DNA of 64,000 nt from Acestrorhynchus altus (lineage: Eukaryota > Chordata > Actinopteri > Characiformes > Acestrorhynchidae). The stretch spans positions 25,336,316 to 25,400,315 of the forward strand of contig CM067503.1 of assembly GCA_034509495.1 (NCBI GenBank), read 5' to 3'. Under the pieces are notes generated by a model. It did no database searches. It was not told the origin of the DNA and worked only from the letters and a program-made list of their open reading frames with translations. The position numbers and the translations under genes were made by a program. Below are positions 23,640 through 35,353 of the stretch, piece after piece. How positions within the stretch are numbered: position 1 is the first letter of the stretch; each line of letters opens with the position of its first letter.

Positions 23640-24041
23640 GAAAAGGGGAAGAGAATATAGGAAGGTGGAGGGAAGGAGAGGGACGAAAAAAAGGGAGGGA
23701 GGGACTTCCTAACAAGCTAGAATATTCCATCCCCTTTTCACTTCTTTTTGGGGAGTTTCTCCGAGCACGTGTGTAGACATGTTGTTTTGTTTTTGTGTTG
23801 AAAGTGACGGAAAGAAAGGAACACTCAGCTACAGATGTTCTGCAGCAGATTAAAGTAGTGATTACCATATCACTATTTTAAAATAATTTATTACAAAAGC
23901 TGGATGCCTCTCTCCAATGTTCTGTTTGAGAACGTCTGAATATTACAGATATTACAAATATTACATGCTGGTAATCAAAACTCCACAAAGATAAAATGCA
24001 CATAGTAGAGAAAATATGTAATCCCTGTTAAATAAAAATCA

Positions 24042-24080
<39 letters not shown>

Positions 24081-25540
24081 ATAAGTGAGTGAGTGAGTTA
24101 TTGGGAGGGGGAGGCAGGGGGGGTCCTGAAGGAAGTGTGCACACAGTAATCTCTGCTGAGTTCTAATTCTGGGCTTGTTGGTCTGGGTGGCCCTATCGGC
24201 TTGCCGCTGATGCTCTAGCATGGGAGGGTTTCATAGAACGGCATAACAGTCACGGCTACCCAGAGAGTGCAAAGATGGATAGAATTACCCTCTGCAAGGC
24301 AAAATGTGGCACTGGTGTCCAGACTGGGTCTAATTGTTGAACTGTCAACCTGTATATCTTGAGGATATGTTACTTCATAGGAATAGGCAATGTATAAGCC
24401 CTGTTTGTGTGTGTGTGTGTGTGTGTGTGATGTGTCATTGGGTCACCATCTATGTTACTACTATCTGACTAATTTGTACCATCACTGCAAGCATGGCAAT
24501 GACAACCTACTGTCTTGGTGCCCACAATGTTTTCACACTGTTCTAAAGTGTTTGATCCATGTGAAAATGGATAATGGAACATTGTATACATTTTTGGGAA
24601 AAAATAGTTTATTCCAAGTAATTTTGGAACACTTCTATTAGTCCATTCATCTTGAACATGAATTCCATGTTCATCATGTACATCATGTCAATAAATAAGC
24701 TTAGTATGTTGTTATTTAACTGTAATATGTAACAGTTTAACATAATGCCGACAAATCAGCCTTCCTACAAATGATCATTGCTGTCATGCAAAAACCTTGT
24801 ATCTCAGATTAGGTTTTTCACTTTTTGACAAAATTCAAACCTGTCAGTTCTTGAATTTCTTCATAATTTCAGGATTGTTAGGTCAATGGAAATGATCCAA
24901 AATGACTTGAAATATAATCTTTTTACACTGACCTCCATTAAATTTATTTTACTGCTTTATTTAAGTGCTGGGCTACACTGAGCCCCCCTGTACACAACCC
25001 AAACACCTTCAACCCTCACCCTTGACCTAACCACAAAAATGTTTCCCAACTAGCGCTCTGATCAGATCTCCAGACCCACTACCCAGGAAGGAGTGAAGGT
25101 GTTACCAGCCCATATCTTTTTTCTGCTGTGTTCCTTTTTTCTAAGGCTCAATAGTGCAGTTCGGCTCTGTCATGTTATGCGTTCCCATCAGTTTAATGAT
25201 AATGATCAGACAGGTCAGTGCCAAACATGCACTGTATATAAATATAAATAAATAAATATCCTGTAGGTCACCCCAGCCTTTCACCTCATACAAATACTGC
25301 TGTCTGTATGTAACTGACACCGCTGTCACTGCCGACTGCTGACAAATGCAGTCATTTATAGCTTCCTGTTTGTTTCAGGAGTCAGGGGTTTCCTAAACCC
25401 CTGAAATGCACCATGTTCAATGGGTCTCAGGTTGGTTTTTGTATTAGTCATTGAAATACCAATATCCCATTTTTTGTGCCTGTGAAAAAAACAGTTTATT
25501 AGGTCCTTCTTTTGGGTCCTAAAATTGCAAGAAATATAAT
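23640..25540. other. intergenic myoc-vamp4, microsatellites only
   Basis: No gene seen. Contains GT repeats at about 24045-24077 and 24405-24429 and a perfect 9-bp-arm palindrome at 25383-25403. Confidence 0.6.
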
Positions 25541-25559
25541 ATCAGACAATGTTGAATCT

Positions 25560-26125
25560 GGCTGATTTCTCAGTAGCAAAAAATCTTAGTGTAATAATTG
25601 ATTCATATTTATCATTCAACCAACACAGAGGTAATATTACTAGGACAGCTTTTCTTCATCTTCATAATATTTCCAAGTTATGAAATGCTCTCTCCTTGCC
25701 CAATGCTGAAAAACTGGTGCAAAACGAACACTTTTATCAAGTCAGCATTAGATTATAGCAATGCACTGTTGTCAGGTTGTTCAGACAGGAACCTAAATAG
25801 ACTTCAGTTAGTTAGTTAGTCCTAACTAAAACCAGAACCCACAGTCCATACCATCCCAATCTTATCAGCACTGCACTGGCAACCGATCAAATGCTCTATT
25901 GATTGTAAAATTTTTTTACTTACACATAAAGCCCTACATGGGCCTGCTCCTGAATACTTAGTGGTATCTGATCTACTATTATAAGCCATCACTATCACTC
26001 AGGTCACAGGGTGCTGGCTTCCTACTAGTTCCCAGAATTCAGAAGGCTTCAGCAGGGGGAAGAGCCTTTTCTTACAAAGCCCCCCAGCTCTGAAATAGCC
26101 TTCCAGATAATGTTTGGGACTCGGA
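25560..26125 (+). mobile_element. L2-type LINE 3' ORF remnant
   Basis: Degenerate + strand text at about 25700-26110 reads as the C-terminal region of an L2-clade reverse transcriptase: SALDYSNALLSG, LHWQPIKCSIDCK-like, THKALHGPAPEYL, then RSQGAGFLLVPRIQKASAG-like and APQL. It has several stops and indels, so it is a dead fragment. Confidence 0.65.
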
Positions 26126-26329
26126 CACAGTCTCAATCTACAAGGTTGCAGATCCAGGGGTTCATGGACATAAGGATTTATGGTAAACTGGGATGTTGGT
26201 GCTGCTGTCTGACTCACGCCATCACTGTGACAGTGGAGTGGTTGGACGCCAATGTTTCAGGATGCTCCCAAGTTTATGCTACCTTCTGGTTCTCTCCTTA
26301 GTTAGGCTGTTATAGTCAGATCTGCCGGA

Positions 26330-26560
26330 GTCAGAGTGTGGGGCTCCAGTGTCCACTAACTAACCATGTATAACAAGTTTGACCAGAGGAGGATGCTTTT
26401 AATTTACTGAAGAAGATACTGAAGGTAGAACTGAAGCTAGAACTTGTTTGGTCATCATATTGACAGTCCAGATAGTAAGCATATATCAGTCGAGTGGCTT
26501 GATAAGGTTGGCACCCCATTGACTGTTGGCCACTGCTGGTCCATCCTCGGACCACCCAGA
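26330..26560 (-). repeat. dispersed repeat fragment (inverted relative to 28290-28680)
   Basis: The reverse complement of about 26330-26400 contains catcctcctctggtcaaac and atacatggtta, matching bases about 28563-28605 of the other copy. This is the widespread fish repeat that also carries 'ggcaaggaaaaactccctcag'. Its transposon class was not resolved. Confidence 0.6.
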
Positions 26561-26599
26561 TTATTCTCCTATAAAAATGATCTGACTAGGTTTCAATCT

Positions 26600-28280
26600 C
26601 CTCAAGCATTTTTAAATGTAATTCGAAAGTAATTTATAATGGATAATGAAAGAAAGATAAATGGATACATGGGATGCTGAGGGGATCATTTGAGATGAAA
26701 AGTGGCTTTTTTTTATTACTGTTAAACAATTGGCGGACCACCCAGAAAAAGAAAAAAGAGCAAAATGACATTTCAGCAGGCCAACAGTGGGCAGCTGTTC
26801 TTTGTCTACTATCAGGGAGATAACAGAAATGCAGAGCAGATGTAAATACCATTTGTTAGGTTTCTTGAGCACGGAGTAATGAGGGGTAAGTTAAAACTGC
26901 AATCTGCACACTTTAGATCTCACTAATAGAAATCTCTCTGTCCCAGCATTCAAACCAGCACTATTCCAGATTCTTCCAGACATGGATGTGTGTTAATGGG
27001 GTTTTCTGATTTTACTCTTTTAGAATACAGTGTTGTTTTTTCCTTTTTATTTTGGGTTGTTTTCTGGTTTTAACTTAATTAAACAAGGACATAGTTAAAG
27101 AAGTAGAAAAAAACCATAATCTTATAAACCTTTTAACCTTTCACCTTCCCTCCCCATTCCTCCAACACCCCACTCCACAATCTTTAGAACAGTAAGGCCA
27201 GTTCCTTTACTTTTTCTGTAAACTGAAAACGTTTAGATTTGACAGTAAAAGATGAATATAGGCCAACAATCTATATTTCCACTTTTATTTCCAGGTATTT
27301 GCATCTGGATCTGATTCACAGATCACAGTTCAAATCCTTTGCTTGTAAAAGGTGCACCAATCCTGTCACCTACTGACCTCTAAACTTTTGCATTCTTCTT
27401 TTAGGGGTTACTCTCTGCAGTTTTCTCTTCGGGAGGTAAAATGCAACTCAGAGTTTCAGTCTGAAGATTGATTAAGCCAGTCTAAATCATTCCCCTTCTT
27501 GCACTTGATGAACTCCTCTGTAGATTTGACAGTGTGTTTTGAGTCATTATCTTTCTGCTTAATGAGGATCTCCTAACCAGCTTGGTGGCATCCTTAAATT
27601 GACAATGTTTCTGTCTGAGTTCACTGTACTGCTGCCATCATGCATCACATCATCAGTGAAGATTGAGCCATTAAGAAAAATGCAAGCCCAAGCCATGACA
27701 TTACCTGCACTGTGTTTCATAGATGAGCTTATATGTTTAGGATCATCAGATCCTTTCTTTCTCCAAACTTTAGCTTTTCCACAATATTTGTAAAGGCTAA
27801 TCCATCCTTGGCTTTCTGTTCTTCTTGCTAATTAGGGGTTTGCATCTTCTGCTGAAGCCTCTCCTGTTACTCAAGTCTTCTGTGAACAGTAGATTGTGAA
27901 ACCTTCACTCCTTCCCTCTGGAGGTTGTTGCTGATGTCACCATCAGTGTTTTTAGGGTCTTTCTTTACAGCATAAAGTTTCTGTCATCAACTGCTGCTGT
28001 TTTCTTTGGTCTAACTTTTTGAATTTCTGTAATTTCTTAGTACATCAGTGTTGACTTTCTTCTTTAGGACATTCCAATCAGTTGTATTAGCTATGGCCAA
28101 TATTTGTGCAATGGCTCCGATTTACTGTCTCCTGTCAGTTTCACAATTACTAGTTTTTCACCTTTAGACAGCTCTCTGCTTATCATGTTGGTTACTCCTA
28201 TAACTATAAATGCACTGTCTGCGCAGGCAAAACCCAAATCTGAGTGCAGACATTCAGAACTATTTATTATTCAAATAATC
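26600..28280. other. intergenic, probable degenerate DNA-transposon debris
   Basis: Bases about 27480-28090 (gagtcattatctttctgc, ggtctttctttacagc) look like the antisense of a decayed fish DNA transposon. The family was not identified and no intact ORF is present. The rest holds nothing recognisable. Confidence 0.35.
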
Positions 28281-28284
28281 ATTG

Positions 28285-28383
28285 TAACAGGACACATCAA
28301 ATCAAATCAAATCAAAATTTATTTTTATAGTGCTCTTCACAACTGAAGTTGTCACAGAGCAGCTTCACAGAAATAAAATAAAA

Positions 28384-28422
<39 letters not shown>

Positions 28423-28680
28423 GAAAGGTTAAAACAGAAACAGAAACAGTTTGACAGATGACAGATCCCCTAGTGAGCAAGCCACATGGCGACAGTGGCA
28501 AGGAAAAACTCCCTCAGCTGGAGGAAGAAACCTTGGGAGGAACCAGGCTCACAAGGGGAGGACCCATCCTCCTCTGGTCAAACTACTTATACATGGTTAG
28601 GGGACACTGGACCCCTACATCTCTGTTCTATTACTCGGGTATTGAAGTAATGTTAATTATCTGGTGGACATAATATTAAC
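28285..28680 (+). repeat. dispersed repeat with (AAAT)n tract
   Basis: Starts with tandem atcaaatcaaatcaaa, then tttatagtgctcttcacaac, an (AAAT)n microsatellite at about 28371-28422, and the characteristic block ggcaaggaaaaactccctca at about 28497-28516 followed by gaggaagaaaccttgggagg. A second inverted fragment is at 26330-26560. Confidence 0.65.
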
Positions 28681-28867
28681 AGTAGATTTCTACAGTTGGT
28701 GATGGTGGGTGAGCAGCTAGTCCATGGCAGTGTGGGAAACTAGTCCAGGTCCAGTTGGTGGAAGGTGGAGAGCCAATGTATACATGTATACAATGTATAC
28801 AAAAGACACATGGGCACCAAAACACACCTGTCAGTCAAAAGAAAAATGGGTGGGTTCAGACATAAGG

Positions 28868-30750
28868 TGCTATCTTCTGTACTTCGTCTTCATCTTCTTC
28901 CGCTTATCTGGGGCCGGGTCACAGGGGCAGCAGTCTAAGCAGGGATGCCGACATAGCCGACAGACATAGACATAGTCCCTCCAGCGTGTCCTGGGTCTAC
29001 CCCGCAGTCTCCTCCCAGTGGGATGTGCCTGGAACACCTCCCCAGGGAGACGTCCAGGGGGCATCCAAAAAAGATGCCCGAGCCACCTCAACTGGTTCCT
29101 CTCGATGTAGAGGAGCAGCAGCTCTACTCCGAGCTCCTCCTGGGTGACTGAGGATCTCACCTTTTCTCTAAGGGAGTGCCCGGCCACTCTACTCATTTCA
29201 GCCACTTGTATCTGCAATCTTGTCCTTTTGGTCATTACCCACAGCTCATGACCATAGGTGAGGGTAGGAACGTAGATTGACTGGTAACCACAATGGACCA
29301 ATACACCGACCGCATGACTGCGGCAGCAGCAGCAATCCGCCTGTCAATCTCATCCCCACTCGTGAACAAGACCTCAAGATACTTGAACTCCTCCTCTTGG
29401 GGCAGGACAGCTCCACCGATCTGGAGAGGGCAAGCCACCCTCTTCCGGTCGAGAACCATGGCCTCAGATTTGGAGTTGCTGATTCGCATCCCAGCCTCTT
29501 CACACTCTGCTACGAACCACACCAGTGCTTGCTGAAGGTCCTGGCCTGAAGAAGCCATCAGGACAACATCATCCGCAAAAAGCAGAGATGATATCCTGTG
29601 GTTCCCAAACCAGACGCCGGCCCCTGGCTGCACCTAGAAATTCTGTTCATAATCTTTATGGATTCTTCAGGCCAGGACCTTCAGCAAGCACTGGTGTGGT
29701 TCGTAGCAGAGTGTGAAGAGGCTGGGATGCGAACGATGCGAACCAAGCTCCTGCTCCAGTCGTACAAAGACCTGACAGCCCTTAACAGAGGGCCCCAGAC
29801 CTCATATTCCTGGAGCACCCCCCATAGAATACCCCAAGGGACACGGTCAAATGCCTTCTCCAAATCCACAAAACACATGTGGACTGGTTGGGCAAACTCC
29901 CATGAACCCTCGAGCACTCTCTGGAGGGTGTACAGCTGATCCAGTGTTCCCTCGGCCAGGATGAAAACCGCATTGTTCCTCCTTAATCCAAGGTTCCACT
30001 TACGGTTGAATTTGTCTCTCCAGTACCCTGGCATAAACTTTCCCGGGGAGGCTGAGAAGTGTGATCCCCCTATAGTTGGAACACACTCTCCGGTCCCCCT
30101 TTTTAAACAGGGGAACCACCACCCCGGTCTGCCACTCCAGGGGCACTGTCCCCATCCGCCATGCGATGCTGCAGAGGCGTGTCGGCCAAGACAGCCCAAC
30201 AGCATCTAGAGACTTGAGATACTCCGGGTGGATGAGGAGCTTGCAGACCACCTCAGTGACTTCGGCCCGGGTGATGGGCAAGTCCACCTCAGAGTCCTCA
30301 GCCTCACCGTCTTCATTGGAAGACGTGACGGTGGGGTTGAGGAGATCCTCAAAGTATTCCTTCCACCACCCAACGATATCCCCAGTTGAGGTCAACAGCT
30401 CCCCACCCGCACTGTAAACAGTGTCAGTAAACAGGGTACTGCTTCTGAGGCGCCAGACGGTTTGCCAGAATCACTTCGGGGTCGACCGATAGTCCTTCTC
30501 CAAGGCCTCCCCAAATTCCTCCCAGCTCCTGGTTTTTGCCTCCTTGACCGCCCAAGCATCAGCACACTTAGCCTCCCGGTACCTGTCGGCTGCATCTGAA
30601 GACCCAGAGGCCAACATGGCCCGATAGGTCTTCTTCTTCAGCTTGACGGCATCCCTTACTTCCGGTGTCCTCCACTGGGATCGGGGATTGCTGCCACGCC
30701 CACAGCTCCAGACGGCTGCGTCTTCGGAACTGTGCATCATATTCAGATGC
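28868..30750 (-). mobile_element. Rex3 (RTE-clade) non-LTR retroposon, 5'-truncated
   Basis: On the - strand the element runs from about 30750 to 28868. In order: the spacer before the reverse transcriptase (EVRDAVKLKKKTYRAML, AKTRSWEEFGEALEKDY), RT fingers and palm (GWWKEYFEDLLNPT, LEWQTGVVVPLFKKGDRRVC, NYRGITLLSLPGKVYARVLE), the RT catalytic motif LLFADDVVLMAS with its aspartates, AECEEAGMRISNSKSEAMVL, then thumb text QLRWLGHLFWMPPGRLPG and PRTRWRDYV. The tail ends in tcttcatcttcttccgctta-type repeats on +. The endonuclease domain is missing, and frameshifts and stops are present, so it is inactive. It carries an internal inverted duplication (29483-29558 and 29658-29733). Confidence 0.9.
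29483..29733. repeat. 76-bp inverted duplication inside Rex3
   Basis: Bases 29658-29733 are the reverse complement of 29483-29558 with one mismatch seen, separated by 99 bases. Both strands therefore encode SSGQDLQQALVWFVAECEEA. The inverted copy sits where the family normally has the segment between the LVRI... and FMDRIS motifs. Confidence 0.9.
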
Positions 30751-33740
30751 GAATACCTGAAAATAAATACAAATATTGATGTTTTGTCTCATATTCATCT
30801 TTTAATGTCAAATGTTTTCAGCCTACAGCAAAAATAAAGGGATCAACTTCACTGTTCCAGACCTTTTGGAGGGGAGTGTACACTAGAATGTGCTTATTGT
30901 AGCAAAACCCCTCTATTCTGCCTCACCCACTCTTTTACCACACCAGTGCTGAAAATGACCCACCTCCCACATAATACCTGGTCTATGGTTGTCCTCTGGG
31001 GTCCTAACCATTGAAGATCAGAGTGAAAGAAGGCTAATAATGCATGCAGAGAAAGATCTGGACTACAGTTTGTAATAGAACTACAAAGTGCTCCTGTATG
31101 ATTAGAGGAGTTGATATAATGGGCAGTGATTATAGAAACAAGGAGGTGAGCATAATGTTATGGTTGATAAATGTAGAAAGAAATGGAAAAACAAACTAAT
31201 AAAAGAAGAAAAGAAATTATATATATTATAATAATAATAATTGTTTAAAAAGTAAGCAACAAAATTCATTACTCTTACTACCCATTGATGCTGTGGCACA
31301 GGGTAGTAACTTTAATTCAGTTCTATACACTTAAGTGTTTGGGAAACATTTTAATAGTTATCATTTATGACAATACATTGAATTAATTTTTTAGCAAAGA
31401 ATCAATATTTTGATAATTTCCACATTCCTTCATAGTTATAAACTGTACTGACAAATGTTCTCTGCACTAAGATGTTCTGCATAAAGACGCTGATTAAAGT
31501 AATAATACTTTTAAAAGTGCTTAGGCTGCTCTACACACCTTTGGTTAAGTTGGTTCTAACATTAAAAATAGCAGGAATGGTAAACGTGTAGAAATCTTTG
31601 CTTTCTTATTCCCATCTATCTCTCAGTCAGGACTTTCAGCAATCCCTGCTTTCATCACCAAGCTTCCAATATGTGTTTGTGTCTCAGACAGCATATGGAC
31701 ATGGGTCATCTCTGACAATACTGGCTCACTATCAGCATTGGAAAACATCATGTGACCCAAAAGTTTAAAATGCCCCAAAACATATCTGGGCCTCTTCTAT
31801 GGCCCTCTTCTGGCAACTGCATCTGGCTTTCTTCTGTACCATCATTCCATGTGGTACACGACCCACAAGTAAGTACCAGATGTGGCCCAAGTTTGCTATC
31901 TTTGGTGTGTTTGCAGGACAAGCCCTACATGTGGAATCTGCATTTACACTTTTCACTGTCTGAGAGTCAGTAAGATGTTTTCCACCTGTCTGCATTGTCT
32001 TGATCTGCTGTGGTGGGCACTAACACATTCCCATTTGCCTGCAGAGCAATAGGAAGCACTGACTCATGAGGTGTCTTTATTGGTTCTGTGACTAAAACCT
32101 GGTATGCAAAGTTACCCAATGCTCTTTCCAAGCCAGCTATTGAGACATTCCTCTCTCTTACCAGACAAGAACATCACAGTCCCATTAGTCTAGAGTAGTT
32201 CTGTGTCCCCCACTGCCCCCAAAGGGGCAAATACTGTAGACACAGGTAGACAAAGTCTGATTATACTCAGTCCTGCACAAATTATTTACTCGTTTCACTT
32301 CGTCTTTCCTAAAATGGGAACGATGAATTTGGGAATGGGGAATTTCCCTGCCAAACTTTGTGATTTATTGTAAGTTTGGGTATATACAGTATATAACACT
32401 CAACTTTATGTTCAATGGGCTCAAAGGAAGTGCAGGTCATTATTCCTTGATCCTGGCTCTAGTCCCAGTCTGTGAGAAGCTTGGTGTGTCCGGGTGCGTT
32501 TCCTCCAGGTACTCCCTACCCAAAATTGGCAAAAGGTCTACACAGGACAAGTTCCCCCAAATGTGTGAGTGGGTTTGTGGTATCCTGCTGCCTTGTACCC
32601 AATGATTCCAGGTAGGTGTCGACCCCACTGCAGTACTGACCTGGAAAAATCAGATAAGATAATGTATGGCTGGATGAACACTGTTATTCCCAAACTAGTC
32701 ATGTCACAAATATTACCTTATTGTAAAGCTTAAATTTGGAAAAAAAACGAATTTCATCACATTCCTCATCAAATGAACTTCATACATATAATATATTCCA
32801 GTGTTAAATGATAGCTTACATGCTATTATTGGAGGAGAGAGTGTATTTATTAGAATTGATATGTACCAACCTGCATCCCAACTGCTGTGACAGGACAGGG
32901 CTTGTGGGTTGTGAAATGAAACCCTTTGATGTGATCCTGGTTTCTTTAACAATGGTGGTTAGTCTTTAATGTGTGATGTTACTGCATACCAGTCAAGCCT
33001 CACTCTAGACTTCCTAAAGGATTTCAGCACCGTGGGACATCCGTTATCTGCTCATAGAGTGATGCATACCATAACTGGGATTCAAACTGAAGCCTGAGCA
33101 GTAGGGCTGATTTCTGCTACACTGCTCCTTTTAAGCAGGTCCAGATGATCCATACAGAAGCCCACTTCATGTCAGAGTGATGGAGTACGCCGAAGTTTGA
33201 CGAGCAGCAGAGAAATGGAAAAGTAAAATTGAATATCAAGCATAACCACGTATAAGTGAAACTGAATCCTGCTGCATTTGGAAAAATCTCTCTATAAATG
33301 GGAAGCTTATTACTCCAATATCTGATGGGCCTTTGTGTTGGGGGCTTTGGTTCGGAGGGACGCTGTGAACCTGCAAAAAGCAGCACACCAAACCACACAC
33401 TGGCAATGAGAAGAGCAGAAACAAGGGGTCTAAAAGAAGCAAAAAAGATATAAAAAGGGAGACAGGGTATAGAGTGATAAAAACACAAAGGAAATAAGGC
33501 CTGGAATGGCAAAGAGAAGAGAAATCAAACCAAAGCCATTTTAATAGTCATCTGGGACTCCGAATTACACATTAGAGCAGGGCAAAGGGACTTTAAGAGA
33601 AGCCAATAAAAGACTGAATAATAAAACTTGCAGCAGGAATAACACAAGGCTGTGCTTGTGTGTAGGATTGGCCCCTGGACATTATGGCCCCTTTTCCCAC
33701 TATTTTGTCCCTTTCAGCAAATCATTCAGCCAGACTCGCT
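30751..33740. other. intergenic, gene-free
   Basis: No coding feature is supported. AT-rich around 31100-31500. Contains the repeat at about 32455-32680 listed separately. Confidence 0.6.
32455..32680 (+). repeat. V-SINE/L2-tail-like repeat
   Basis: Text such as gtgcgtttcctccaggtact, cttgtacccaatgattccag and gtactgacctggaaaaatcagataag resembles the shared tail of fish V-SINEs and L2 LINEs (consensus: ...cgcccaatgattccaggtaggctcc...gataag). Family assignment is from memory. Confidence 0.5.
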
Positions 33741-34778
33741 TTAAAATCACTTTATTTCAAAACGCAAAAGTAGTTCACAGTCTGCCAATGCATCTCCACC
33801 ACGCACCTCTTTAAGGAATGTATATTTACATATAAATTAAATACAAAATAAGTCAGTAAAGCAATAAAGGTTGATAGAAATTTACAGAATGTGTCCATTG
33901 TCTTCAATCTTCCATCAACCAAACCATCAAGATCACCTCTCACACAGGCCAGACAAAGTTGATTACTTAATAAAGTGTCCCAACCCCCCCCCCCCCCCCA
34001 CACACAAAAAAAAACAAAAAAACAACAACAACAAAAACAAACAACAACCCAAAAACAAAAAAAAAAAAACGATGGCAATTAAATAAACCACAAAAGCTAA
34101 CAGATTCTGTTAATGCAGGAGTTTAGGAATCTGTACTGGAAATAAGTGGCTCTACATCCAGTAAGTAAGTGACCTCCAAAAACACTTTTTAGGTTTTTGT
34201 TTTTTTTAACCAGCTTCAACCTCCTGCAGAAAACATAGTAAAAGGCCTGGCTAACAACAACCCAGCTGAAATGATATTTTTATAGGCTACATTTGTCACC
34301 TCAGTGTCACAATACGAACCTTCAGATGAGTATTCAACTTTGAAAGGCCTCACACCCTAACGTGAGCTCATAAAACCAACAAGCCTTACAAAGTAAAATC
34401 ACAGCACATCATAAGAACACAGCTAGCCAATCCTTTACAGAAACCTTTACAAGAAGGGCTGTGCAAACCCTTTAAAAAGCAAAACAGTACAACTCACCAC
34501 AATTTACAGTGATCTTTTTAACAGTTTGTACACTTGTCACATAACAAAAAAAAATCCTTTCAGAGAAAGTTGTAATAGCAGCAAACATTTAAAAGCGTCA
34601 CCTTTTGCCCTCCTCCAAACAAACCTGGATTAAGTCTAAATGTTAAACAAATTAAGAGATTATGCTGAATGATGACGAAATCACAGCAACAGCAGAGTGA
34701 AATCGTCATGCCCGTTATGGTGACTCCTGACCCAATCAATTCCATTGACACATTTTACTAGCCTGTAGGGGGGAATTA

Positions 34779-34813
<35 letters not shown>

Positions 34814-34982
34814 AATACTGCTGGTTTGGATACGTGGTGTTAATCTGTAATCATTTATGAATAGAGGAGCCATCTAAAACCTGATTACAAAGTCCAGATC
34901 TGAGCTGAAGTTAAAATCAAGTAACCCCAATAGCAAATCTGTACAGAAAGTAACAAGTACTTGGGCAACAGGGTACAGTTTG

Positions 34983-35045
<63 letters not shown>

Positions 35046-35327
35046 CTACCTGAAAAAGAGGGTGAGTTCAGTGGCATCTCCTTAACAAATGATGCTTTTC
35101 TATAATCTTGACTGCAGAACATTTTGTCACATTTCTAAACAAGGCCACACACACACACACACACACATACACACACACACACACCACCCCGTGTGGTAAT
35201 GGTCCCCCTGAAGCTGTAGCGAGTTCATACACTGGGCCTTCAGCACCCTCTTCTGGTGTGGAGGAATGAGGGATGAAGAGGAGGAGGGAGGAAGATCAGA
35301 TCAAGCCTCCAACCTCCCCGCAAGAAA
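33741..35327 (-). other. vamp4: vamp4 3'UTR
   Basis: Downstream of the vamp4 stop on the - strand. A candidate AATAAA lies at 33756-33751 (tttatt on +). It includes GT/CA repeats (34781-34810, 34987-35041, 35148-35183) and a run of 16 C on + (33984-33999), which is G16 in the transcript, next to an A-rich stretch. Confidence 0.6.
34987..35041. repeat. (GT)n microsatellite
   Basis: About 27 GT units on +, within the presumed vamp4 3'UTR. A (GT)n at 34781-34810 and a (CA)n at 35148-35183 lie nearby. Confidence 0.95.
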
Positions 35328-35353
35328 CTAGCGATACTTCAGTATTATAGGGA
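35328..35353 (-). CDS. vamp4: vamp4 coding exon 7 (26 nt, C-terminus)
   Basis: Acceptor ctgtctag|tcc on the - strand. Completes Ile133, then PIILKYR and stop TAG (35330-35328). The ending corresponds to the family's ...VMKYRT, without the last Thr. Confidence 0.85.
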
